Part shown: positions 1 to 12,727 of the stretch, in pieces
Layout of the letters: each line of letters opens with the position of its first letter
Numbering within the stretch: the first letter of the stretch is position 1
Source of the DNA: Geosiphon pyriformis
Lineage: Eukaryota; Glomeromycota; Glomeromycetes; Archaeosporales; Geosiphonaceae
Length of the DNA: 64,000 bases
Assembly (NCBI GenBank): GCA_016748015.1
Contig: JAAOMT010000590.1
Coordinates: forward strand, 234,414 to 298,413
Reading direction: 5' to 3'
Program-made: the position numbers and the translations under genes
Notes under the pieces: generated by a model
Told to the model about the DNA's origin: nothing
The model's database searches: none
The model's input: only the letters and a program-made list of their open reading frames with translations

Positions 1-3000
1 ATGGTGGCTGAGACTTTAAATGGCAGTACATTTGTTGTTCTTAGTGGTAACTTTAACAAAAATAATTCTGGTTACAGTGCAAGCTTCAAAAAATGTCTGG
101 ATCTGGGTTTGTTTGATTCTTTACATAGTTTTTCTTTGCACAGACTTTCCATATGGTTCAATTTGAGAGGTATTCAAAAGTGCATAGATTTTATATTAGT
201 TAATGATGGTCTTCACAGTTTGTCTTTTAACCAAAAAGTTTACTGTCCAGCTGAATTTTTTGATTCTGACTACTTGGTAGTATCAGCAGACATTGGTTTG
301 GAGGGCTTTCTCAATTCTCAGCTTAATTCAGTATGCAAACAGGCCATGAAAAAAAAATGGAAATACAAAGTTAGTGGTGTCAGTGATGAGGTTTGGAAAA
401 AGTTTAGAGATGCATTATTGGCTGCTTTTTCAAAGTCAGCTGGTAATTTTGAATATCACACCACTGAAGGTAATATCAATAGGATGTGGACACTCCTTTG
501 TCAAATGGTGCACTTTGCAGCAGAAGCTACTCTCATGAAAATATGGTCTAGGGATAGTGAGTTGGTTAAAACTTCTGCTTCTTCTAGATTTCACAAGTTA
601 GAACTTTTAGTGGCAAAAATTTTGAATGCATACAAATCAGGTAATTTAAAAAGACTTCAGGCTTTAGTTAATAAATAGGTCGACTTAAACTTTGACCAAG
701 CCGTAGAGTTCAAGAGTTCCTTAGACAATGGTCATGACAGAGTATTGGTTGAACAATCACTAGCATATTTTAGGAAATTATATAAGTTTCGCAAGTTTTT
801 GAAATCTAAGGCTACTGAGGACTCATAGATCCGAGTGGCAATTGATAAGCACATAGAAGCTTTTGCAGACAACAAAGGTCAAATGATCAGAAGTGTGTTG
901 GAGAAGCTTTTTAGAAAAGTCATGCTGGATCATCTGATTGATAATGGAGATTTGGTCTTGGAATCAGATTTGGTCAAGGGCAGGGTGGATTTAATTATGG
1001 AAAATTAAACCAGGAAATGCACAGTCAAACCTTCAATGTCTTCTTGTTGGCAAGTATAATTTTCTCCTTTTGATTATGTCAGTAATAGTGCATTTTCTGG
1101 TGTGATAAAGCAAATTAATTTTGATGAGTTTTTATTGGTGGTTAAAGATCTTCCTAATAGCAAAGCTGCTGGTTTGTCTGGTATCTCTAATAAAATATGA
1201 AAGCACTGTGATAAGTCTGTTTTGGTCCTTCTTTTGCATTTGCTCAACTTGTGCTTATTATGTGAATCTGTTCCGGATGCCTGGAGAGAAGCCTGGGTAT
1301 CCATGATTCCGAAACCTTATGAATGGGAAGGGGTCCTGACAAACACCAGACCTATTGCTCTTATTAAGACCTCTAGGAAAATTCTTTCAAAAATTCTATC
1401 TGATTGCATTTTGAGAGCCTGCAACACACATAATGTTCTGTGTAGGGACAATTTTTTGGTGTTGAAAGGCACTTCTATTCAGTCTCTTATCTTTGTTGTA
1501 GAATCTGTTGTGGAAAATGCTTTGAAGAAGAGCAGAAAACTCTGGTTGGTACTTTAGGACATGTGCAAAGCTCACAATTCGGTAAGCTGGTTGCATCTAA
1601 AAGGTAGTCTAGAGAGAATCAAAATGTGTGAAAGGTTTGTCAGGTTTTTTGGTAGTATCCACAATGGCTGCAAGAATAAAGTTATGACAGACTTTGGTTT
1701 GTCTAAGGGTTACAAGGTACACAATGGTCTGGACCAGAAAGAAGTTTTTTCTTCTTTTTTGTGGAGAATTTTTTATAATTCTCTGTTGTGTGAAGTAAAA
1801 AAACATAAGTCATTCTTTGGGTATTAGGTTGATTCCAAATTTGTGGCCAGAACATATAAAGTTGAGTTGAATACTGGTTTGACTTCTTATTTGGCTGCTG
1901 GTGCTTTTGTGGATAACACCATTTGGGTTGGCAATTGTTGTACAGTAACACAGAACATTTTGAACATTGCTAGTGAGTTTTTTAAATTAATGGATATATC
2001 AATCAACACAGAAAAGACAGTTGCTATTTCTATTAACCCAAGAACCAGCAACACCTTCTTGGAAGTGAGCAAGTCTTCTATTTTAATCACGAAATCTGGT
2101 GAGGTTTATTAGTATCTAGGTATTTTTCTATCAACTAAAGATCTTTCTGGCCCAAATTTAAAAAAGGCAAATTCAGATGTCAAGTTTTTCTCATCTATGG
2201 TTTTATGCAAAGCCATTATGAACAAGCAGTTCTCTTATTTGGTATTAGCTGTTTTACAGTCCATAATGGAATATAGAACTCAATTTAGCTTTGTTAGTAG
2301 AAGCATATGTGAGAAATGGGACTATATAATTAGAAAGGGATTGAAGTCTAAAGCCAATCTGTTTAGGGACTTTTCTAATGAGGTGGTACACCATTCTTCT
2401 TTTTACAATTTGAAGCCCTTTGAACAAGTTTAGGCAGAAGCAAAAGTCTCGTCAGTGTTACAATTTGCTAATAATAGTGGGTTAATGGGTTGACTATTTG
2501 GGCACAGATTAATGAACTTGCAGGTTTTGGGCTGGGTTTTTTGGAACTCTCTTCAATTTCCTGTTAAGTTAATGATCAATTCAATGAACAATTTTCTGGC
2601 TGGTGTTGCTAAAAATTTTTTATGTAATGGCATCTCCTTAGCTAATAGCTTGCTCAATGCTTTTTGTTTCAAGCGAGGTTTTTCTGTTCTGGATGTTTTG
2701 GGCCAAACTATGTATCTCTGGATTTGCAGATCACTAAAGCATTTTGGGATTATTTTTGTAGACCAGTTGTTAAACAGTCATGAAGAATGTTTTAATTGGA
2801 AGAATTTTTGCCATTGGAAATAACTGGATCTTAGAGACCCAGTTCCCTTATGATTCACGCTGGTTTTGGATTTTGTCAAGAATGGTGGTTTGGTTAAAAG
2901 TTCTTCTTTTGCTTTTGAGTTCTCTTCCAAGTTGGATGTTTCTGATATGGACCACTTTGGTTTTGTCCATTCTAGTTTGAAAGATGCTTCTTTGCCAATG

Positions 3001-4254
3001 ATCTTAGTTTATACTGATGGTTCTGTTAAAGGCTTTGGTACTTCTAATGCTGTCAGAAGGACTGCCGCTTATTTTTCTGATTTAAGTTTGCACATAGGTG
3101 TGGAAGTCCATGATATGCTATCATCTACTCTAGCTGAAATGCAGGCTGTTGTGCTGGCTTTTGAGTGCATTCCAGCTTCCTTAGATGCTTGTCAGGCCAA
3201 GTTGAGGTTGGTGGCTCCAGATTTTCACAACAGATGCTGAATAGAATGCTGTTATATTAGCAATTTGGTCAAATATAAAAACATTTCTGTCACCTGGTTA
3301 AAGGTGAAAGGTCACTCTGGTATTTTGGACAATGAGCACGCTAATTGGTTGGCTGATTTAGTCACATCATCAAGACTTGTTCTTTCAGCAAATGTCAAAG
3401 AAAATTTTTTAATGGCAGATGGTAAGATAATTTCTGACAATGCACGTTGCTTCACTAGATTAACAAATAATACTGTTAGACGTTTTCAATGGGAATTTGG
3501 ATCTGGTTTGAGTGTTGTGGATCCTTTACGAGTTGGGAACATAAACTGGGTTTGTATTGCCTTAGTATGGCATCCTGATTCTCACATGTCTACAGGATAT
3601 ATAAGCAGAACTACCACCAGTTTGCACACATATTTGATGAAAGCTTTACACAGAAAGCTACCTATAGCTGTTAAAAAGCACTTATATGATCAAAGTTATC
3701 CTAGTGTGTTTTGTGTACGTTGTGGAGAGGTGGATTTTTCAGATAATTATTTTGTTTGTTGCTTGGACTTTTTGACGTGTCAAAGCTTGTTAAGTGAGCA
3801 TTCCTCTCTTTGGAAATCTCTTACTGGGACAATTTTGTCATTATTTGTGGTTTTGTAGTCTCTAGCTTCTTTTGTTTCTAATGGTGGTCTTTACACATCT
3901 TTGTGCAAGTGTCTCGTGTTTGAAGATTGGTTGGCAGAAGCTAAAGTGTCTTTTGTAAATACTAAGCTTGCAATGTCTAATTTGGTCAAGTTTGTTTGGA
4001 GTATGATTATTGGCCATAGGGAGCAAATTTGAGTGCTTAATTCAAAACTTCGAGCTGAAATGGAGCATTATAGGTCATTATGTACAGATAGGTCTTTATG
4101 TAATATTGTTCGGGGTCTTCCTGCTAAGGTTTCTGGTGGTGTTGCTTATTTACTAGGAATTGAGAGAGGTTATGTGACCAACTTTGGTCTAAGTATTAGC
4201 CATTTGTTTTTTGCTGGTGCTGTTAGTGAAATTACAGTAAATATAGTTGCATAG
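1..4254 (+). pseudogene. LINE copy 1 ORF2 (endonuclease-RT-RNase H), degenerate
   Basis: The first 225 codons hold the endonuclease C-terminus (motif SGNFN near codon 15, where GDFN is usual, and a SDY in place of the usual SDH). The RT spans about 1050-2430; its catalytic box reads AFVDNTIW at about 1903-1926 where copy 5 has AFVDDTIW, so one catalytic Asp has become Asn. RNase H begins at about 3007 with YTDGS and continues with AEMQA. A cysteine motif CVRCGE lies near 3711 and may be a zf-RVT-type finger. The frame is interrupted about ten times, for example TAG at 826 and 1557 (Gln in copy 5) and at 2110 (Trp in copy 5). The frame ends at a TAG just before 4255. It cannot encode a working enzyme. 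Confidence 0.88.
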
Positions 4255-4385
4255 TGTAGTCTTAATCAGTCGAGTGGCTAGTTACATGTAGCAAAAGTAT
4301 GAATCACATTTAATTTAGAACTTTAGATAGTTGTATTGTATTAAATAGTGATTGGACTTCACTCATTAAATAAAAAATAAAAAAA
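4255..4385 (+). repeat. Conserved LINE 3' untranslated tail
   Basis: After the ORF2 stop comes a block containing GTCGAGTGGCTAGTTACATG, then AT-rich sequence ending in ACTTCACTCATTAAATAA and an A-rich run. The same block follows the stop of copy 5 (reverse strand, about 56265-56373) and closes the ORF1-only element (about 35728-35865) and the lone tail at 63095-63215. A shared 3' end is what a LINE reverse transcriptase is expected to recognise. The terminal AT repeat varies between copies, as expected of a simple-repeat tail. Confidence 0.75.
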
Positions 4386-4394
4386 AACTACTCA

Positions 4395-6345
4395 TTAAAG
4401 AAAGAATTGAAGAAGCATACTATCAGCCAAAACCAAACTATTAAAACAAGTTGAAAAATTCAACACTAAAGCAGAAAAGTCTTCCAGCATATTTTCTAAT
4501 TTAATTACATTAGAAAAGACAGACAGATCCAAAATCATAGCAGTTTTACTACTAGTGGTCTCACCTAAACCCTTTTCTATCACTATATTATCTACTTAAT
4601 CTTGTAATAAAAAGAGTTACTGGCAGTTAACATCTAGGGCTAGGCTAAAAAACTGCTAGTATTAGTGATTCTAATCTCTTAGCCAACTCACCAATTTGTT
4701 TTGCAAGATTGGCAAGACTGTTTTTAATACTAACCAATCATATTTTCAATCTATTTACAACAAAAAGAGGTTTATCATTATTAATAGAACCAAAACACAA
4801 CTTATTATCAGAAAGTGCATGTAAAAAAAGAACACCAATAACTAATATCCAAGTTTTACTACCAAAAACTAAAAAATAAGGGATGGATGCAAATTTTTTC
4901 TTGTAAATTCTTGCCAACCTAAACTAATTCTAAGCTAAAAGAGAAGCTCTTCTGCTCTTTGAAGCTGATGGCATTTTTATTGATCTATAAACAAGAGATA
5001 TATAATCTGAAATCTTATAAACAGAACACAAAGCAAAAGACAGACATGACCAATAAAGACCAATCTCTTTTATAACCAGGATCATAGTTATTGCATTTAC
5101 TATATCCAACTCAGAACCAAAACAAACAGTAACACAATAAGCATAAATATAATTGGTGGAATTATAATCAATGAAGCAAGTTTTTTTATTAATAGAACCA
5201 ATAAATTCTTATATATTGTGAACAGTTGTTTTCATAAAGAATGTATAGAGTAAAACTCTATATTTATCTCTAAAGTTCCATATTTGTTTATTGAGATCAG
5301 CTCTGGCTATATAAACTGTATCTTTTTCAATAAGAATAGACTACTTAAAAGCCAAGAAATTAGCCTGATTTTGATCTTTCAATTTAATGATCACTTTCTG
5401 TCAGAGACTTACCAGTTATATCTTAATTGACTTAATGTTACTAAACTCAACTACAGCAGTACATATAGCCTCAACAGATGTTTTTACAAGAATTTTTTTT
5501 AACACAATTGCCTAATTCATATGATTGTTAACAGAATACTTGAAATCAGTATTTACAATAATACTTCAATCATTTGCTAATTTAGTCATGGCCATCATTG
5601 CCTTTTCAGAAATAAAAGAAACCTAGATAATTCTACCAAATTTTAAGTGAGTAAAGACCTTTCCAAAACTATTCACACTAGAGAAAATTTTTCTGACAAA
5701 ATTCAATTTATTTTAAGAGAATTTACCAGCCACTATTACAAAATTAATGTCAAGAACAAAAAATTTCTTAACTGAAACTTGAACTGTGAGTTTAAGAAAG
5801 AAAGGAGGAGGAAACAAAAGTGATTTATTTAACACATTACTATTACTATCACTGTCTATATTAAAATTAATTATATCTAGAGGCTTCCCAAAAACACACT
5901 TCATAACTATTTTTTTAGGTTCTTTGAACATCATTTTAGCATTATTACTATCAGATTCTTTTTCACTTTTCTGTTAAAAGCTTGTTTTTTTACCAAATAT
6001 TCTTTCTCTATATCTATACTTTTTAATTCAGTAGTATTTCTACTTACATGTCTAACTGAATTACTAAAAACACTATTAACAAAAGCACTAATCACAGCAA
6101 TAAGTTTTTTTAATAAACTATCCTTGCACTTTTTTTTAGCAGAAGAATCAACAACAGCAGAACCAAAAATTAACTCCTTCTTGAATTCTTTTATAACAAA
6201 ATTATTACTATTACTAACAACCTTGTATTTAAACAGAAAAAGTTTGGAAGTATCTAATTGAATAGCAAAAAAAAGCAAAGCAACAAAAAACTTCTTTCAA
6301 AATATGCACTTTTTTAGGAATTTTGGATGTAGAGAAAAAAAAAGT
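4395..6345 (-). pseudogene. LINE copy 2, ORF1 (Gag-like) only, degenerate
   Basis: Translating the minus strand gives pieces that align in order with ORF1 of copy 5. The N-terminal part is 6278-5931, the stretch KKFFVLDIN (about 5755) matches RKSFALDIN of copy 5, and a C-terminal stretch LADSMLLQFF lies at 4395-4583. The 5' leader (about 6345-6290) resembles the leaders of copies 3, 4 and 5. There is no ORF2: the fragment stops where the tail of copy 1 begins, so copy 1 may have inserted just after this ORF1. Any ORF2 would then lie beyond the left window edge. Many stops make it non-functional. Confidence 0.75.
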
Positions 6346-7346
6346 TATTTATATTTAGTAAATTTACAATAAAACTGTTTTTTAGTTTGTTAAAATAGTT
6401 TTAAAATTAAAATTTATTAATTAATTTATTATTTTAATGCTTTATATTAAAGTTTATTTTTTTTTGTTGTAATTAATTTTGGGCCAATTAATAAAACATA
6501 TAAATTTTAGTTTATTAAAATTACAAAATTTATAAATAAAAAATTTAAGTTTTTAATAAATTTAATTGTTTTTTTTTGATTATTTGTCATAAATTTAAAA
6601 ATTTGATTTACTTTTATAAAAACCCAAATTTAAAACATTGTTAATTTGGTTGTTGGTTTGTTTAATAGTTATAATTAATTTTAAAAAATACAAAACTTAT
6701 TTAATAAAATAAAAAATTAATTAATTTTAATTAATTTTAATAATTATATTATATAAGGCATATAAAATAACAAAATAAAATTCTATAAATTAACAACAAA
6801 AAATTAAATACATTAACATGTTTATAATAAACAAATTAAAAAATTATTTAAGTAAAATAAAAATAATAATTTAAAAAATAATAATTTAAATATAAATAAT
6901 TAATTATATATAAATAAAATAAAATAAAATATAAACTGTGTTTATTATAATATTTGTTTTTTGTTTTAAACACTATCTTAAAAATTTAACCAATAAAATA
7001 TTAAAATAAATATATTTTTTTAAAATATTTTTGTTATTTTTATATATAATAAGATTAAATTATTAAAAATACCAATAAAAAATATTAAGAAATAAATAAT
7101 AGTTATAAAAATTTATTATTAATGTTAACTTTGCAATTGTTAATTTAAACAAAAAAATATATAAAAAAAATTATTAAAATCAAAAAAACAAGCCTATTAT
7201 AACACATAAATTTAAATTTGTCATAATCTTAAGGTTATTTGTGAAATATTTATTTTATTATTGGGTATTTTTCAAGTACATATTCTGTCTAAGTACATAA
7301 ATATATCTGGTTCCAAGAGTGTGCATTTATAAAAGTATTACTGTAG
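6346..7346. other. AT-rich spacer, no gene seen
   Basis: About 1 kb of very AT-rich sequence with short A and T runs lies between the LINE ORF1 fragment and the 3' end of the uL5m gene. No reading frame, RNA gene or recognisable repeat can be supported. The last 100 bases may include the 3' UTR of the gene on the right. Confidence 0.6.
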
Positions 7347-8390
7347 TTATTTTGATTCTGATATTACAGGGGCCGAATTTTCGGTAACAGTTACAGAAGA
7401 TTTCTTTTTGGAGAACGAGGTATTTTTAAAAGGGATTCCAAATCCGCTCATTAGCATTCTACAATCCAAATTAGTCTTAGCGGATGCATTGAAAAGAATA
7501 TCAAAACCAGTCATTACAGGGTACATATCGATATTTGGCTCGATATCTGGAAAGAATGGCATTGCTTGAGCTGGGACTCCCATCCCAATATTACCCCTTC
7601 CATCTCCTGCTTTCTCCGGCAATCCATACCATTCCTTTAATCGTGGTAACACAATTTCGACAAATTTATCGAGAAATGTGTACATTGCAAGACCTTTGAG
7701 AACTACTTTACAACCGACGGGCATACCTAAAATTCAAAAAAGAAATTTAAATTTCAAAAATTCATCTAGTCAACCTGAACTGAAATGAAATCGGGTAACC
7801 AAGTTACCCTCTCTCAGTTTCCAAGATGCTACATTATTCTTTGAATAAACGATTGTTGGTCGTTGGGAAGTGATAGCTTGCATGGCCATAAGTCCACTCA
7901 TTAAATGTTGTTTACTGTAAACAGCGTCTTTCATCATGCAATGCACGTGAATTTCCTGCAATTCTGGGACACTTTTTACTGAACTAGGAAATAGTTTCGG
8001 TTTTCTTGGAGGCTTTGGCCGCACAACGAACCCTTTTTTGTATGGGTTCTCGGGAACCTGGGGATTTTCGCCCTTTCCGGACAACTCTTCAGGCGGTTGC
8101 AATTTCGAATTATGAGGGCTACTGTGTCTATAGGTTAGTATCATCAAGTCTTCAGCGAGGGTATTGAGATAGTGTTCCTCGAAACGGTTGAGTGAGGTAC
8201 GGTTTGGAAAGAACTCGGGGTCATTTGGAAGTCTGGCTCTCGCTTTTGGTATTGGACCAGAGACTCTTGGTATTACTTGTTTAGGGCGTTTGTAGTGAAA
8301 GGAGGCTACATATTTTGGATTGTGGATTATTAATTGACACCAGGAAGAACGGCATAAATTTTTTCTTTTTTGAAGAAAAGAAAGTGACAT
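7347..8390 (-). CDS. MRPL7: Mitochondrial large-subunit ribosomal protein uL5m (MRPL7-like)
   Basis: The protein is a component of the mitochondrial 60S-type subunit, where uL5 contacts the 5S-region/central protuberance. Two exons, 8390-7808 and 7726-7347, joined across an 81-nt GT-AG intron, give about 320 residues. The junction restores the family signature KLREGMPVGCKVVLKG, followed by MYTFLDKFVEIVLPRLKEW, which is typical of uL5. The long N-terminal extension is rich in Lys, Arg, Ser and Pro and would fit a mitochondrial targeting region plus a fungal-type extension; this is inference. The start is the first ATG of the open frame. No stop or frameshift is seen, and codon use is far less AT-biased than in the surrounding repeats. 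An LTR-element fragment begins only 181 bp upstream. Confidence 0.9.
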
Positions 8391-8571
8391 GGTTGTTCTG
8401 GCGCTTGGAGATGATGGGTGTTGATCAGATCCAAAAAACGAAAAAACATGACTGGTAGATAAATAATTATGTCATTGTTTAATCAAATGTAATTATTTCA
8501 ATCAATTGTAGCTTTCTCAACTAGTCAAACTTATAGTTATACCTCGCTTTTATACCATTCCAAAATTACCA

Positions 8572-9731
8572 ATGGATGTGGCCTCTCACCTAAATTCAAA
8601 AGGTTCAGCCATACTATTAGACAATTTATTAAAAACTATCATAGTTAATAACATAGAACAAATGACAAATACACAGCTTAAAGATCTACAAAAAACAATA
8701 CTTGACACAACAATTGAATATTATATTAGAAGAACAATTTTTGCAGATACATATAATTTCACAGAAGCTTAATTTTAAAAAAGAAAAACATAATAATCCA
8801 AAATAACACAGAATAATGCATAATAACTTAAGATAATGCAAAATAATACACAATAATACAAAATAACTAGTCATAATATAAGATAACTAATTATAATATA
8901 AAAAAACAAAACAATAACAAAAATAACAAACAATAGTTAATAATAACAAATAATTAAAAACAATCTTATAAAACTAAAAAATATGTATAAAATTAAATAG
9001 TTTTAGCAAATAAAAAAAAACAGACAGAAAATAAGAACATATTTCCTTAAAAATATATTTTAGCTTTAAAAAAAACTTGATAAATCTTTTTTATCTTATT
9101 TTCTCTATATTTTTATATTTATAATTAAATAAAAATATTGTTTAATTTACTCATATATAATCTTAGAATATGTAATATCAAAATCAAATTAATTGTTTTT
9201 CTTATTCTTGTTCCAGGCCAGATACTATTAGCATAAATAACTTGAAAATCCTAATAACTTAAACCAATTATTCTTGATTATGACAATTAATAATACTAAT
9301 TTTTTTTTTCTTATTTTTTTTCTTTTTTTTGAACTTTTTTTTTCTTTTAATAGAGCAATAATATTAAAAAAATCAACTGTTTAAGAATAAATTTTATGAT
9401 AACTTGGTAAAAAAAGAAAGTTTTTTTTAAGTTTAAATATTAATTTTATCTTGTTAGCTTATCAAAAAAGCAATATTAAACTTTAACAACTGTACTTAAT
9501 TAGTTTAAAGAAAATAGTTCATACATATTTAAATGTAAACAGTTAAATCATATCTTTGTATTTTATAATTAAAGAACTCCACAAGTAAATTCATATATAT
9601 TAAAAATTTTTAAAAACTAATTACACTAATCTGTTACTTATAGCAAACAAAAAAAACCTTTAAGCTTTTTTACTTAAATATAAAACACCAAACATTACTA
9701 TTATATCTTACTAAGTTTATCTATAATAATA
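8572..9731 (+). mobile_element. Fragment of an E2-family LTR retrotransposon (end of pol plus LTR)
   Basis: The reading frame at 8572-8772 matches the C-terminal end of pol in element E2 (reverse strand about 26900-26710); both share AILLDN/VILLDN, VNNIEQ and LQKTI. A purine run at 8777-8788 is in the position of a polypurine tract. From about 8790 to 9731 the sequence is the reverse-complement equivalent of the E2 LTR (25667-26698), including CCAATTATTCTTGATTATGAC and the terminal CTATAATAA. The remnant is therefore the 3' end of an element in plus orientation, truncated on its left, where it lies just upstream of the uL5m gene. Confidence 0.78.
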
Positions 9732-10865
9732 ATACTTTTCTTAATATTTACAACTTTAATTAAACTGTTAACTAATTTTATAATTATAAATAGACTTGTA
9801 TTAAAAAAAATAATTTAAGAAAAAAAATAAAATTGATAAAAACAATCTTATTTTTTTCAAATTTTGGTGTTTTTATTATAAATAAAAGATTAATAAAAGA
9901 AGGTTTTTGTAATATTTATAAGTAAAAAACAAATATTTTATTTTATTTGCTTTTTTTTGTTATTATTAAATTAATTAATTCAAAAAATAAACATTAAAAT
10001 TATATTATCAAAAATAATTTAATAAAAAACACAAAATTAAAACATAAAATTAACTTAAATAATTCATTAAAAAAATAAAAACACTAAAATAAATTGATTA
10101 TTACAAAAAAATAAAATATTAAGTATTAAAAGTTATTAAAATTGAATTTTTGTTTTTTATACAAAAAATTCAATTATAAAAATCTTTAAATAATATAACT
10201 AATTCACAATATTAAATTATAAAATATAATTTAATATATTTATTTATAATATTAATAATATTTAAAAATTTTGGTAAATTTAATAATTTGATGATTTTTA
10301 ATATTTAATATATTATTTTTTAATATAATAATTGGTTTATTTTAATGTTTTTTACTTTTTTTAATTTTTTGCAAGTTAATTTTATGTTTTAGTTTTTGTA
10401 TTTTTTATTAAATAATTCTTAAAATTATAATTTTAATGCTTATTTTTTGAATTAATTAGTTTAGTAATAAAACAATAATAAAAAATAAATAAATAAAAAT
10501 TAGTATTTTATTAATTATAATTAAGAAATATTAATTTAATATAGTAAACTTGATAATTTTATATTTTATAAACTAAATACAAAATTAAATTAAAAAAATT
10601 TAATTAAGAATAATATTATTTTTACAAATTAACAAAAAATCTAAGAATTTATAATTTAGTTATATATTATTTAAATTTAAGTAATTTAAAAAAAAACCAA
10701 AATAATTTTTAATATATTTTATGTAATATTTAATTATAATTAATTAAAAAATTTAAAATTTAGTTTTTAATTTAAAATTTATTTTTGTTAAATAATACAG
10801 TTTTAATTAATTTAAATAATTAATTATATGTAAAAAATATATAAGCTGTATTTATATAATTTGAA
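9732..10865. other. AT-rich spacer, no gene seen
   Basis: This is extremely AT-rich sequence between the LTR fragment and the 5' end of LINE copy 3. It holds many TTAATT and AATAAA-like runs. I cannot support any gene, RNA or named repeat here. Confidence 0.6.
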
Positions 10866-12727
10866 AAAAAAAGATTAAACTTCTTTTTTTCTTATATTCA
10901 AAATTTACAAAAAGAGTACATTTGTTAAAACAAGGTTTTAATTATTTAGTACAATAAATCCAAACTATTTCTGCTTGATTATAAAGTTATTATTAGTCTT
11001 AATATTATTGTTATAAAAAAGTCTATTAAAAATTTTGGTTCTAGTACTAATGCCAAATTTATTATATCAAAAAAAAAAGAGATAGTGTTTTGGAAGATAG
11101 TATTAATAACAAAAAAATTTTGCTAAGAGATTGAGCAGTTGCTCTTGAGACTTAGAAACTAGTAAATCCACTAAATTTGATAGTGTTGACATAAAAGTAA
11201 AGTGTCTGGCTAAAGAAATCAATATTAACTATAGTAAAAGTAATGCTTTTGCTGAGATAAATTCTGATTAAATACCAAAAAGTTCATGAATAAAAACCAA
11301 AAAAGCATTGAAAAAGCCATTGGAAAAAATCAATTTCTTGAATAATAGTAATAATAATATTCTTTTGAATGCTTCTTTGATACTTTCTTTCTTTTAAAAA
11401 TCTGGTCAATGTTTTTATTAGAAAGTTTTTTACTTTTGATATTAGATTAAACTAGGTTGCTAAAAAAACATCTCAAAAGAAATGCATAGTGATTAGAAAA
11501 CTGTTTTCAGAAATTAATAATTTTGAAAAAACATTTATTTTCTCAAAATTTGCTGGAATTATTAAAGTGATATTTACTTCTAAATCAAGTTTAGAGCAGA
11601 CTATTAATAAGACTAAAAATGCAAAAATTCTGGTAAACACTAATTTTAGGAATCTATTGAATGTTCAAATTAGACTGTAATAATAATAAAAATTCCAATT
11701 GGTACATTAACCAAGACTGTACATGCTGTACTATTCAAGTTTGAAATAATTAAGTTAATTAAAATGCAGTTGGTAAAAATATAACAAAAAACTATAATAG
11801 AATTTGAGCAATCAGATTATACTGATTTGATTACTGCAAAATGATTTATTTTAATTGAAAAAGATGCTATACAAATTACAAGAACCAATATAAACAAAAA
11901 AAATATGGGATATTAAAGATTATAATAGGACATTGCTCTATACTCTGCTTTTGAGAACTAATATCCATAATATCTGGTACTTTATTAGATCAATAGATAA
12001 GAAAACTTGTATAATAAATCATTATTTGATTATATATGTTTAAGCTAAATGTATTATTGTTTGTTTTAATTTTCTTAAATCAATGTATGCTGTTATGAGA
12101 ATTATATCAGTACTAAAGAGTATTAATTTATATTGGTCTTATATCAGTTTAACTAAATGTGCCAAATGTGATTGTTTAGATTATATGTCATTAAACTATA
12201 CTATTAGTAAGAAAATTCTTTTTAGTAGTTTGTTTTATAAGGTTTTTTAGATACTAATAAAAACAGACTAACTGCCATTTATACCAAATATTTGATTTCT
12301 GTTGTTTATTTTGTTGCTTTTGGTAATGTTTCTTGGACTTCAGTTATTGATAAAATTTTTTTTTTCCTTTTTTCTATACAAAATAATCTGGCTAATCTTG
12401 GTTTCTCCTTAGAAGCAAAGTTTTTCTTACTAGTATTAAATGAATTAGATAATAGATTTTCTATTATTGAACACAATCTTATTAGCCTTATGAAGCAAGT
12501 AAGTGAGTTGGCTAAAAAATTGAATGTACTTGGGTTAATAGTTTCTTAATTTAGCCCTAGATATTAACCATTAGTAACTCTTTTATTACAAAATTAAGAT
12601 ATAGATATAATAATAAATAAGAGTTTGGGTGTAGTTACTGATAGTAGAACTGTTGTGAAAGTAACATTTTTGGATAAGTTAATAATTTTTAAGTTGAAAA
12701 ACAGTTTGATAAGTCTTTTAAATATGA
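10866..12727 (+). pseudogene. LINE copy 3, 5' leader and ORF1, degenerate
   Basis: The leader at about 10866-10940 resembles those of copies 4 and 5. Conserved ORF1 pieces follow in order. MIRKLFSEINNFEKT (11489) matches LIRKLFSKING of copy 5. VAFGNVSW (12307) matches VAFGGKSW. A heptad-like stretch LNELDNRFSIIEHNLISLMK (about 12440) is the predicted coiled-coil region. Frequent TAA/TAG codons break the frame. ORF1 is cut at 12727 by Ty3 element E1 and resumes at 22787 with ISLLAKVD, which matches LILAKLD of copy 4. Insertion without loss of ORF1 codons is therefore supported. Confidence 0.82.

Larger units (their letters stand above)
1..4385 (+). mobile_element. LINE (non-LTR retrotransposon) copy 1, 5' cut by window edge
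   Basis: This is the 3' two thirds of an APE-type LINE. Reading along the plus strand there is the C-terminal half of the endonuclease, a reverse transcriptase, an RNase H domain, a zinc-finger-like motif and a 3' tail. The same order and many of the same residues occur in the copy on the minus strand at 56255-63090, which is the best reference inside the window. The copy is inactive: its frame is broken by many stops, mostly TAG where the other copy has Gln or Trp codons. Its 3' end (4255-4385) abuts an oppositely oriented ORF1 fragment, so it probably inserted into or beside an older copy. The 5' part is outside the window. Confidence 0.9.

Noticed and set aside
9732-10865. Mitochondrial or plastid DNA insert, suggested by extreme AT content.
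   Set aside because: No organelle gene or rRNA/tRNA is visible. Similar AT-rich spacers occur throughout the nuclear parts of the window.
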